Counted from the first letter of the stretch, positions 1-5,205 are shown. The stretch is 5,304 nucleotides of DNA from JBBTSG01 sp038064775 (GCA_038064775.1 JBBTSG010000025.1:1-5304), one strand, 5' to 3'. Notes: a model not told the origin generated them from the sequence alone. Made by a program: numbers and translations.

Positions 1-2
1 TT

Positions 3-575
3 ATTTTCGGAACAATCGTTGCCGCTTTTTATTTGATTGTTGATAAAGACGGAACAGAGCGGCTACTCAAGGCAATTTTGCCGGCGCAATACGAGCGTCC
101 CACTCTTTTAGTTTTTAGCCGCTTCAAGGATAAGATTAAAAATTGGTTTACTGCTCAACTCGCTTTAAGTTTAATTGTTGGTTTGGTTGTTTGTTTCGGG
201 CTTTGGATTTTAAATGTTCGCTACTTTGTTGTCATCGCCGTTCTCGCCGCTGTTTTTGAATTGGTGCCGATTATCGGACCAGTCATTACCGGCATTGTGG
301 CTTTTCTTGCTGCTGTTTCTGATTCTGTGACGCTAGGAATTTACGCCGTCATTTTTTTCTTTATCGTCCAGCAACTTGAAAATCATGTTCTGACGCCACT
401 TGTAATGGGTCGGGCGTTAAGAGTTCACCCGGTAATTGTGGTTGTTTCGCTTTTGGCCGGCGCGCAAATTGCCGGATTTACCGGTATTATTTTGGCGGTG
501 CCGGTTGCTGTTCTTGCTCAAGAAATTTTTGAATATTTTTCTGATCGAAAAAAAGACCGGGAAGCGATGATCTAA
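3..575 (+). CDS. AI-2E family transporter (PerM/YdiK-like), C-terminal part
   Basis: Frame 3 is open from the left edge to TAA at 573-575, giving 190 visible residues. The family is usually about 330-380 residues, so the N-terminal half lies outside the window. A TTG at 33 is an internal Leu codon, because the reading continues hydrophobic upstream of it. Family hallmarks are the ELVPIIGP motif (visible residues 86-93) and the QQLENHVLTPLVMG stretch (123-136) followed by a conserved HP (142-143). Five or so hydrophobic segments surround these, and the protein ends in a charged tail (DRKKDRE). It is an inner-membrane protein. Characterised relatives have been linked to autoinducer-2 export or Na+/H+ antiport, but the substrate here cannot be read from sequence. 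metG begins within 20 bases of the stop with no terminator between, so the two genes are probably co-transcribed. Family assignment is firm; function is not. Confidence 0.9.
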   Translation: MFGTIVAAFYLIVDKDGTERLLKAILPAQYERPTLLVFSRFKDKIKNWFTAQLALSLIVGLVVCFGLWILNVRYFVVIAVLAAVFELVPIIGPVITGIVAFLAAVSDSVTLGIYAVIFFFIVQQLENHVLTPLVMGRALRVHPVIVVVSLLAGAQIAGFTGIILAVPVAVLAQEIFEYFSDRKKDREAMI

Positions 576-593
576 AGGGCTTTGTTCAAATTT

Positions 594-2030
594 ATGACTT
601 CACTTCGTTCAGATAAATTTGGCAAATTTTACGTTACGACGGCTATCGCCTACGTAAATGCGCCTCCGCATATTGGTTTTGCGCTTGAATCAATTCAGGC
701 AGATGTAATAGCGAGATATCACAGAGAAAAAGGGGAAAAAGTATTTTTTTTGACCGGAACAGACGAGCATGGCGCGAAAATTGCTCGAGCGGCTGCCGCC
801 GTAAATAAAAACCCGCAAGTATTCGTTGACGAACAAGCTAAGCGTTTTAAAGATTTGAAAAATGTTTTAAATCTTTCTTGGGACGATTTTATTCGCACAA
901 CTGACGAAAAAAGGCACTGGCCAAATGTTGTTTCGGTTTGGGAAAAACTTGTTGAAGCAGGCGATATCTATAAAAAGAAATATAAAGGCCTTTATTGCGT
1001 TGGCCATGAGGCGTTTGTGACGGAAAAAGATTTGGTAGATGGTAAGTGCAAAGATCACGGTTTGGCGCCGGAAATTATTGAAGAAGAAAATTATTTTTTT
1101 AAACTTTCTCGGTGGAGCGATGCGGTTGCAAAAAAAATAAGAAGCGGGGAATTGCGCGTTATCCCAGAAACGAGAAAAAACGAAATCCTTTCGTTTATCG
1201 ATCAGGGAATTTCCGATATCAGCTTTTCCCGACCGCGAAAAGATCTTTCTTGGGGAATTCCGGTGCCCGGCGACGAAACGCAAACTATTTATGTGTGGGC
1301 GGACGCGCTCGTGAACTATCTTTTTCCAGAAAGTTTTTGGCCGGCGGATGTTCATATAATTGGTAAAGATATTTTGCGATTTCACGCGCTTTTTTGGCCG
1401 GCAATGCTTCTTTCAGCCGAATTGCCTTTGCCAAAAGCAATTTTTTCTCACGGTTTTGTTACCGTTGATGGGCAGAAAATTTCGAAAACACTTGGCAATG
1501 TTATTGATCCTTTTGAACTAGTTGAGCGTTACGGCGCTGACGCGGTCCGATATTATTTGCTTCGCGAAATTCCGGCGTATGATGACGGAGATTTTTCCTA
1601 CAAAAAATTTGAGGATCGTTATAACGGCGACCTCGCAAACGGCTTAGGTAATTTCACCGCGCGGGTTTTAACACTGGCCGAAAAAACTTCTTTAACCGGC
1701 TTAAAATCACTGAGCGGCGAAATAGAATTAGAAATTAAAAACACTAAAAAGAAAGTGCAAGAAAAAATGGAGGAATATAAATTTCACGAAGCGCTTGGGG
1801 CGATTTGGGATTTAATTTCTTTCGGCGACGGTTATGTGAATAAAAATAAGCCGTGGGAGACAAAAGATAGTCAGGTGATTTTCGATTTAGTGACCATTCT
1901 CGACAATCTCGGCGCATTAATTTCGCCATTTTTGCCGGCAACCGCTGAGGAAATTACAAAAAGCATTAACTGGCACGGTGATGAATTAATAATAAAAAAA
2001 GGCGAGGTTTTATTTCCGCGCCTTAGCTGA
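594..2030 (+). CDS. metG: Methionyl-tRNA synthetase, short form
   Basis: Class I synthetase that charges tRNA-Met in the cytoplasm. From the ATG at 594 it has 478 residues. Visible are the N-terminal strand FYVTT, an HIGH-type motif reading HIGF (26-29), TGTDEHG (54-60), a zinc knuckle C135-x2-H138...C152-x2-H155, WADALVNY (235-242), the KMSKS-type loop KISKT (295-299) and the anticodon-domain signature NKNKPW (416-421). The protein stops at LFPRLS, so it has no C-terminal EMAP/tRNA-binding domain; many full-length bacterial MetRS are 510-680 residues. The start is uncertain: a TTG at 582 would add four residues. AAAGGG at 574-579 is too close to the TTG (2 nt) and too far from the ATG (14 nt), so neither has a well-spaced ribosome site. 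I prefer the ATG because homologues begin close to the FYVTT strand. The TGA stop abuts the stop of the convergent gene. The departures in HIGH and the zinc knuckle are discussed in the findings. Confidence 0.97.
   Translation: MTSLRSDKFGKFYVTTAIAYVNAPPHIGFALESIQADVIARYHREKGEKVFFLTGTDEHGAKIARAAAAVNKNPQVFVDEQAKRFKDLKNVLNLSWDDFIRTTDEKRHWPNVVSVWEKLVEAGDIYKKKYKGLYCVGHEAFVTEKDLVDGKCKDHGLAPEIIEEENYFFKLSRWSDAVAKKIRSGELRVIPETRKNEILSFIDQGISDISFSRPRKDLSWGIPVPGDETQTIYVWADALVNYLFPESFWPADVHIIGKDILRFHALFWPAMLLSAELPLPKAIFSHGFVTVDGQKISKTLGNVIDPFELVERYGADAVRYYLLREIPAYDDGDFSYKKFEDRYNGDLANGLGNFTARVLTLAEKTSLTGLKSLSGEIELEIKNTKKKVQEKMEEYKFHEALGAIWDLISFGDGYVNKNKPWETKDSQVIFDLVTILDNLGALISPFLPATAEEITKSINWHGDELIIKKGEVLFPRLS
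1994..2022 (-). terminator. Intrinsic terminator of the minus-strand kinase gene, inside metG
   Basis: Read on the minus strand, GGCG-c-GG (2022-2016) pairs with CC-t-CGCC (2007-2001) across the loop AAATAAAA. This makes a seven-position stem with one mismatch, followed at once by seven T (2000-1994). It begins 8 nt after the kinase gene's stop codon. On the plus strand the same DNA is the last sense codons of metG (KKGEVLFPRL) and has no T-tract after the hairpin, so it should work only for minus-strand transcripts. Termination itself is inferred. Confidence 0.7.
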
Positions 2031-2600
2031 TTAGAAAAGCTTAGTTACAAACATCATTTTGTAAATCTGACTTTTTAGTTGTATATATGTGCCGTTGTTA
2101 TTTAGGAGCGGATCGGCAGTTTTGCCAATTTCTTCAATAAATCTTTCATTTTCGGCATTGTCTTCTTTCAAGAATTGTTCCCAAGTCATGGAAGCTTCTT
2201 CCGCCTTTTCTTTCCGCTCTTTAAGCCGTTCAAATCTTTTCTCCGGCACAGCAACAATATAGAGCAAAAAGTTATTCGGAAAACTGCGAAGCATTTCGAC
2301 GTCTGGCCACCAACGGATCCCGTCAAGAATAATTATATCGCTCGGATCATTTGTTATTCTTTGCCTTACCGCGTTGCTTAATACGTCCTTTCCAATATTA
2401 TCTCTTAGCCCGACCGCTAGTTTTTGGCCGACTTCCCGTGTTTTTGGCAGATAAAGTAAATTTGCTATTTCATATAAAATATCAGAGAATCGGTGATGCC
2501 TGACCGTTCTTCCTAGCGTGACATTATTTTTTATTATATTTGCAACTGTTTCTTTTCCGCTACCGGGTTTTCCGATAAGTCCGATATAAAATTGTTTCAT
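2031..2600 (-). CDS. P-loop nucleotide kinase-like protein (dephospho-CoA kinase/UPF0200-like)
   Basis: A 189-residue soluble protein. The Walker A motif is GKPGSGKET at residues 10-18, with K16 as the phosphate-binding lysine. A strand IIILDGIRWWPD (89-100) carries an acid at D93. A second strand, LLYIVAVPEKRFERLKER (112-129), leads into a Lys/Glu-rich LID-like segment (126-137) and TWEQFLKEDNAENE (139-152). The end, AD-x4-NNGT (162-171), resembles the closing part of CoaE and of archaeal UPF0200 proteins. The fold is therefore a small-molecule kinase of the NMP-kinase/CoaE type, but the substrate is not determined. True CoaE would phosphorylate dephospho-CoA, yet CPR genomes commonly lack the rest of CoA synthesis, so a nucleotide substrate is equally possible. 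The ATG at 2600 has a good ribosome site (AGAAAGG, spacing 6). The gene lies opposite to its neighbours, converging on metG and diverging from tatD. Fold is near certain; subfamily moderate. Confidence 0.85.
   Translation of the reverse strand: MKQFYIGLIGKPGSGKETVANIIKNNVTLGRTVRHHRFSDILYEIANLLYLPKTREVGQKLAVGLRDNIGKDVLSNAVRQRITNDPSDIIILDGIRWWPDVEMLRSFPNNFLLYIVAVPEKRFERLKERKEKAEEASMTWEQFLKEDNAENERFIEEIGKTADPLLNNNGTYIQLKSQIYKMMFVTKLF
2045..2064. repeat. Perfect 7-bp inverted repeat near the metG/kinase junction
   Basis: TTACAAA (2045-2051) and TTTGTAA (2058-2064) are exact reverse complements around a six-base loop. The repeat lies in the last codons of the minus-strand kinase gene, 15 bases beyond the metG stop. 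A run of five T (2072-2076) follows on the plus strand after a seven-base gap. It could slow or weakly terminate metG transcripts, but the stem is AT-rich and the T-run is not adjacent, so I do not call it a terminator. Confidence 0.35.
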
Positions 2601-2606
2601 AAATAA

Positions 2607-2613
2607 CCTTTCT
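2607..2613 (-). promoter_or_regulatory. Ribosome binding site of the kinase-like gene
   Basis: On the minus strand AGAAAGG lies six bases before the ATG at 2600-2598. It fixes this ATG as the start and contrasts with the divergent tatD gene, which has no recognisable ribosome site. Confidence 0.65.
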
Positions 2614-2621
2614 ATAAATTT

Positions 2622-2650
2622 TTCTAATGAACTAGTTGCTATGCTACAAT
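2622..2650 (+). promoter_or_regulatory. Probable tatD promoter with extended -10
   Basis: TACAAT (2645-2650) is preceded by TGC, giving the extended -10 form TGnTACAAT. A poor -35 (TTCTAA, 2622-2627, three of six matches) lies 17 bases upstream, as often seen with extended -10 promoters. The predicted start near 2657 leaves a leader of about 17 nt with no Shine-Dalgarno sequence. Confidence 0.5.
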
Positions 2651-2669
2651 AGCCCTATCAATAAATCAA
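2641..2669 (-). promoter_or_regulatory. Possible promoter of the kinase-like gene
   Basis: On the minus strand TTGATT (2669-2664) and TAGCAT (2646-2641) are separated by 17 bases. Each matches four of six consensus positions. Transcription would start near 2634, giving a leader of about 34 nt that includes the ribosome site. The -10 overlaps the first two bases of the proposed tatD -10 on the other strand. Weak match; other placements are possible. Confidence 0.3.
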
Positions 2670-2673
2670 GATT

Positions 2674-3552
2674 ATGAACTTAAAATTTTTTGACGCTCAT
2701 ACTCATGTTAATCTCGCGGCTTTCAGGGAAGATTATAAAGAAACAATCACCCGCGCTTTTTCTCACGGCGTAGGAATGGTGAATGTCGGAACGCAGAAAG
2801 ACACTTCTTTGCGGGCCGTCGAAATCGCTCGCGAATTTCCTGGCAGTGTTTACGCCGCTATTGGTTTGCACCCGGTCCATGTTTCAAAATCATTTCACGA
2901 CGAGTCTGAGCTTGGCCTCGGCGAGGCGGCGAAAGCGTTCACCTCCCGTGGCGAAAATTTTGATTATGATTTTTATAAAAAACTTGCTTCGGACCCAAAA
3001 GTAGTGGCGATTGGCGAGTGTGGATTAGATTATTTCAGAGTAGAAAGTAGTAAGTTGGAAGTAGTAAGGGATAAACAAAAAGAAACGTTCTTAAAACAAA
3101 TTGAACTCTCGCACGAAGTAAAAAAGCCGTTAATGATCCATTGTCGAAACGCCCCTTCGGCAAACTCAGGACAAGCTTTTGCTGATTTAATTAGTACGTT
3201 ATCAGTTATGAGCCATAAATTGTTAGTTAATCCCGGCATTATTCATTTTTTTTCCGGCACGAAAGAAGAAGCAGAAAAGCTTGTTAATTTAGGATTCTCC
3301 TTTACTTTTGGGGGTGTTATCACTTTTGCTCGTGATTATGACGAGGTGATCAAAACCATTCCGTTAGACCGGATTTTGAGCGAAACCGACGCGCCTTATG
3401 TTACGCCCGAGCCCTATCGCGGAAAAAGAAACGAACCGTCTTATGTGGTGGAAGTGGTAAAAAAACTGGCGGAAATTAAAGGAATTTCAGTTGACGAAAT
3501 GGCGGATTCAATTTTAGCGAACGCAAAAAAGATTTTTTCAATAAATTTCTAA
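2674..3552 (+). CDS. tatD: TatD-family metal-dependent hydrolase / DNase
   Basis: A 292-residue TIM-barrel metallohydrolase of the amidohydrolase superfamily. All metal ligands expected for TatD are present: H9 and H11 in DAHTH, E115 in IGECGLDY, H156 in MIHCRNA, H191 in HFFSG and D239 in SETDAPY. GLHP (64-67) and PYRGKRNEP (247-255) are further family signatures. Characterised homologues are 3'-5' exonucleases or deoxyribonucleases in DNA repair and turnover; the exact substrate is not shown here. E. coli relatives are about 260 residues. The extra length is an enlarged middle (about 72-106), a purine-rich tandem segment (123-132) and an eight-residue insertion, PSANSGQA (161-168), encoded by a repeat unit. 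All are in frame and spare the ligands, so the enzyme is probably active. The ATG at 2674 starts directly before the first strand (KFFDAHTH). It lacks a clear ribosome site. A shared hairpin terminator follows the TAA by nine bases. Confidence 0.95.
   Translation: MNLKFFDAHTHVNLAAFREDYKETITRAFSHGVGMVNVGTQKDTSLRAVEIAREFPGSVYAAIGLHPVHVSKSFHDESELGLGEAAKAFTSRGENFDYDFYKKLASDPKVVAIGECGLDYFRVESSKLEVVRDKQKETFLKQIELSHEVKKPLMIHCRNAPSANSGQAFADLISTLSVMSHKLLVNPGIIHFFSGTKEEAEKLVNLGFSFTFGGVITFARDYDEVIKTIPLDRILSETDAPYVTPEPYRGKRNEPSYVVEVVKKLAEIKGISVDEMADSILANAKKIFSINF
3043..3070 (+). repeat. Two tandem 14-bp purine-rich units inside tatD
   Basis: GAAAGTAGTAAGTT (3043-3056) is followed directly by GGAAGTAGTAAGGG (3057-3070). 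They match at 11 of 14 positions and share the exact ten-base core AAGTAGTAAG. They encode the stretch around ESSKLEVVRD in the loop after the GECGLDYF strand. Base use here (A/G/T only, no C) differs from the flanking coding sequence. Confidence 0.6.
3154..3177 (+). repeat. 24-bp repeat unit inserted in frame in tatD
   Basis: The block begins CCTTCGGCAAACTCAGG and ends ACAAGCT. It adds exactly eight codons (PSANSGQA). Removing it leaves IHCRNA-FADLI, the uninterrupted form expected of TatD. The opposite strand reads ACPEFAEGA, which resembles the PEPVEG-type peptides encoded by a dispersed CCTTCGnCAAnCTCAGG repeat that I recall from CPR and other bacterial genomes. Only one copy is visible in this window, so calling it dispersed relies on recall. 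Confidence 0.65.
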
Positions 3553-3555
3553 ATC

Positions 3556-3585
3556 AAAAAACCCTCTTAGCGAGGGCTTTTATTT
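3556..3585. terminator. Bidirectional intrinsic terminator between tatD and the CPBP operon
   Basis: CCCTC (3562-3566) and GAGGG (3572-3576) form a five-pair stem around TTAGC. On the plus strand CTTTTATTT follows and ends tatD. On the minus strand the same stem is followed by six T (complement of 3561-3556) and ends the CPBP operon. The TAA of the minus-strand gene (3582-3580) falls inside the plus-strand T-tract, so both genes share one compact terminator. Confidence 0.85.
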
Positions 3586-4197
3586 AAAAAAGTTATAACC
3601 AACAGTCATATTGTGATGCCAACCAGTCGGCACGAGATGAATTATCATTGCGGCAATAATCGCATGCGCAATTACGAGCGGAAAAATGTTTTTCGATTTC
3701 AGGAAAAAATAAGAAGAAATAGCACCGCCAATAAGAGCAATGGGCGCAAGTACCGGATTTGGCATGTGGGCTACCGCAAACAATAAACCACTTACAAAAC
3801 TAGCTTCACGGACATTGCCAAAAATTGATTGAAGCCGATTGGAAAAATATCCGTTCAGGATGAGTTGTTGGAATAATGCCCAAATCAGATAACCAAACGC
3901 GCTAATAAATATAGCGGAAACAAGTTCAAAATTTAGCGTTGTTCCGGGACTTAACCAAAAGCCAATTAAAGAAAACACTAAGCCGCTTAATAAAATCACT
4001 AGGGACATTTTTTTTACAATCGTGAAATCGTTCGGTAAAAACCCTAAGGTTTTTAGATTGTCTTTATTCTTCCACCAACTTATCGCGACCATCGCGATTG
4101 CGATAAAACTGATTATTTCCTTTTGGGCTAACCAAATCCTTTCCATTATCAGAATAAAAACGACAAACAATTCAATCACAAAATATTTTTTTGTCAT
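3580..4197 (-). CDS. CPBP-family membrane protein with Gln-Gln in place of the catalytic Glu pair
   Basis: A 205-residue polytopic membrane protein of the CPBP/Abi (CAAX protease and bacteriocin-processing) family. Hydrophobic segments lie at about 5-24, 28-42, 64-82, 93-114, 133-144, 149-166 and 171-189. Motif 1, normally EExxxR, is QQLILN (110-115), so both glutamates and the arginine are missing. Motif 2, FAVAH (140-144), and the motif-3 histidine (H178) remain, but the Asn/Asp four residues after H178 is alanine. The C-terminus WHHNMTVGYNFF is unusually patterned and may mark a subfamily. Proteolysis by the Rce1-type mechanism is unlikely; a binding, regulatory or altered-chemistry role is inferred. 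A TTG at 4230 would extend it by 11 residues and overlap the upstream gene. The ATG at 4197 is preferred because AGGA lies six bases before it. It is the second gene of an operon, eight bases after the stop of its canonical paralogue. Confidence 0.82.
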   Translation of the reverse strand: MTKKYFVIELFVVFILIMERIWLAQKEIISFIAIAMVAISWWKNKDNLKTLGFLPNDFTIVKKMSLVILLSGLVFSLIGFWLSPGTTLNFELVSAIFISAFGYLIWALFQQLILNGYFSNRLQSIFGNVREASFVSGLLFAVAHMPNPVLAPIALIGGAISSYFFLKSKNIFPLVIAHAIIAAMIIHLVPTGWHHNMTVGYNFFK

Positions 4198-4203
4198 AAT
4201 CGT

Positions 4204-4213
4204 TCCTATCCTT
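4204..4213 (-). promoter_or_regulatory. Ribosome binding site of the second CPBP gene, overlapping the upstream stop
   Basis: On the minus strand the sequence AAGGATAGGA (4213-4204) lies six bases before the ATG at 4197. The TAG within it (4208-4206) is the stop codon of the upstream gene. A ribosome finishing the first protein would sit on the start region of the second, so translational coupling is likely. It is the main reason for choosing the ATG at 4197 over the TTG at 4230. Confidence 0.65.
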
Positions 4214-5105
4214 GAAAGAAAATAACCCAAGTGAAATCAACTAATGCGTGCAGGGCGGCGGAAGCAACAATCGATTTGCGTTTATGGTAAACATAGCCAT
4301 AACCAATTCCGGCAATAGTCGCGAAAAGCACATACCACCAATTCGGGAAATTATAGTCTTTCACGTTGTTATTTAGATGAGATAATCCAAAAATTATTGA
4401 GCTCACTATAAGTCCCGGCAAGAATTTCATTCTTGTCATCACCAAACCTTGAATAAAGCCCCGAAAAATAATTTCTTCAACCAAAGCCGTTGTAAGAAAA
4501 ATCCCTAAGAAAACAATAATAGCGAACGCAGGGTAATTGCTAACGTCTCGGCTCAAACTCAGTTTTATGAAATTAATTGAAATTGCGGCAGGAGCAATGA
4601 GAATTAAAAGCAAAACAAAAACCTTGCTGATTGTTTTTAGGTCATCTACATCAAGCCACCAACTACAATTGATTTTTGGATTTTTCCAAAAATCGGCGGC
4701 AAGAAGAAAAGTAATAATTCCAAACCAAACAGCTCCTGGAAAGGGAAGTCCGCCAACATTACCCCAGAGCATCGGCAACAAACCAAATTCTGTAGGCATC
4801 CAAATTGCGAGGATAAAAACAACAAAAGGGAAAATCCTATTATCCGCCGGTTTTTCAAAAAATCTCAAAATTAACACAAGAACCGCGAAATAAATTATTA
4901 GTTTTATTACTTCTTTAATTTCCCAAGCGCCGTTTAGATAGGCAACTAAACAGTAATAAGAAACAACAATTGCTGGAAGTAGCCAAAGGCGGTTAGGCGA
5001 TTTATTAAGCCAAGTTGTTATGACATATCGTTTTCTTCTATCTATCACAACGAGAACCGCAAGAAGAAGCAAAAAGCCAAAAACAAAAGAAATTACTTGA
5101 AACAT
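4206..5105 (-). CDS. CPBP-family intramembrane metalloprotease, canonical active site
   Basis: A 299-residue membrane protein with about eight hydrophobic segments (roughly 3-21, 41-58, 65-82, 91-104, 122-137, 160-181, 192-212 and 229-243, then a C-terminal hydrophobic region). The CPBP/Abi domain occupies the last 110 residues. Its signatures are complete: EEIIFR (210-215), FGLSH (239-243) and HALVD (286-290), matching the Glu, His, His and Asn/Asp residues used by Rce1-type glutamate proteases. The first 150 residues are an extra hydrophobic region without a motif I recognise. Family members process prenylated proteins in eukaryotes; in bacteria they are linked to peptide maturation, bacteriocin immunity or signalling. 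No precursor peptide or toxin gene lies nearby, so the substrate is unknown. The ATG at 5105 has a strong ribosome site. It is the first gene of a two-gene operon ending at the shared terminator. Confidence 0.9.
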   Translation of the reverse strand: MFQVISFVFGFLLLLAVLVVIDRRKRYVITTWLNKSPNRLWLLPAIVVSYYCLVAYLNGAWEIKEVIKLIIYFAVLVLILRFFEKPADNRIFPFVVFILAIWMPTEFGLLPMLWGNVGGLPFPGAVWFGIITFLLAADFWKNPKINCSWWLDVDDLKTISKVFVLLLILIAPAAISINFIKLSLSRDVSNYPAFAIIVFLGIFLTTALVEEIIFRGFIQGLVMTRMKFLPGLIVSSIIFGLSHLNNNVKDYNFPNWWYVLFATIAGIGYGYVYHKRKSIVASAALHALVDFTWVIFFQG

Positions 5106-5112
5106 ATCTTAT

Positions 5113-5118
5113 CCCCTT
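5113..5118 (-). promoter_or_regulatory. Ribosome binding site of the first CPBP gene
   Basis: AAGGGG on the minus strand ends seven bases before the ATG at 5105. It is the clearest Shine-Dalgarno sequence in the window and fixes the start. Confidence 0.7.
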
Positions 5119-5143
5119 TTTAATTTTTAAATTAACTTTTGCC

Positions 5144-5172
5144 AGTTTAGCAAATAATTGTTTTTAAGCCAA
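5144..5172 (-). promoter_or_regulatory. Probable promoter of the CPBP operon
   Basis: On the minus strand TTGGCT (5172-5167) and TAAACT (5149-5144) are spaced by 17 bases. The -10 is preceded by TGC, giving an extended -10. Each hexamer matches four of six consensus positions. Transcription would begin near 5137, leaving a leader of about 32 nt that contains the ribosome site. Confidence 0.5.
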
Positions 5173-5176
5173 GCGG

Positions 5177-5205
5177 TTCACAAACCCGTTTTTTCAAATT
5201 ATAAT
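5177..5205 (+). promoter_or_regulatory. Strong sigma-70-type promoter of leuS
   Basis: TTCACA (5177-5182, five of six matches) and a perfect TATAAT (5200-5205) are separated by exactly 17 bases. The predicted start is near 5212, only about five bases before the leuS ATG. This is the best consensus promoter in the window. Confidence 0.75.

Noticed and set aside
582..593. TTG at 582 as the metG start
   Set aside because: The AAAGGG before it is only two bases away, and homologues begin near the FYVTT strand, so the ATG at 594 is more likely. The extra four residues cannot be strictly excluded.
867..1385. 172-residue minus-strand open frame antisense to metG
   Set aside because: It lies wholly within the well-supported metG, its protein is basic and has no recognisable motif, and it has no independent promoter or ribosome site that I can see.
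2028..2030. TGA read as glycine (genetic code 25)
   Set aside because: The TGA ends metG exactly at the usual LFPR terminus and is followed three bases on by the opposite gene's stop. Nothing in the window needs TGA as a sense codon.
3030..3239. 69-residue minus-strand open frame containing ACPEFAEGA
   Set aside because: It is a shadow of tatD. The peptide only reflects the inserted repeat read on the other strand; it is useful as a repeat signature, not as a gene.
4537..4893. 118-residue plus-strand open frame antisense to the canonical CPBP gene
   Set aside because: It is a basic, low-information shadow of a membrane protein read in reverse, with no start signals.
5175..5194. GGTT-caca-AACC hairpin followed by six T as a plus-strand terminator
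   Set aside because: The stem is only four pairs, no plus-strand gene lies just upstream to terminate, and it overlaps the leuS promoter.
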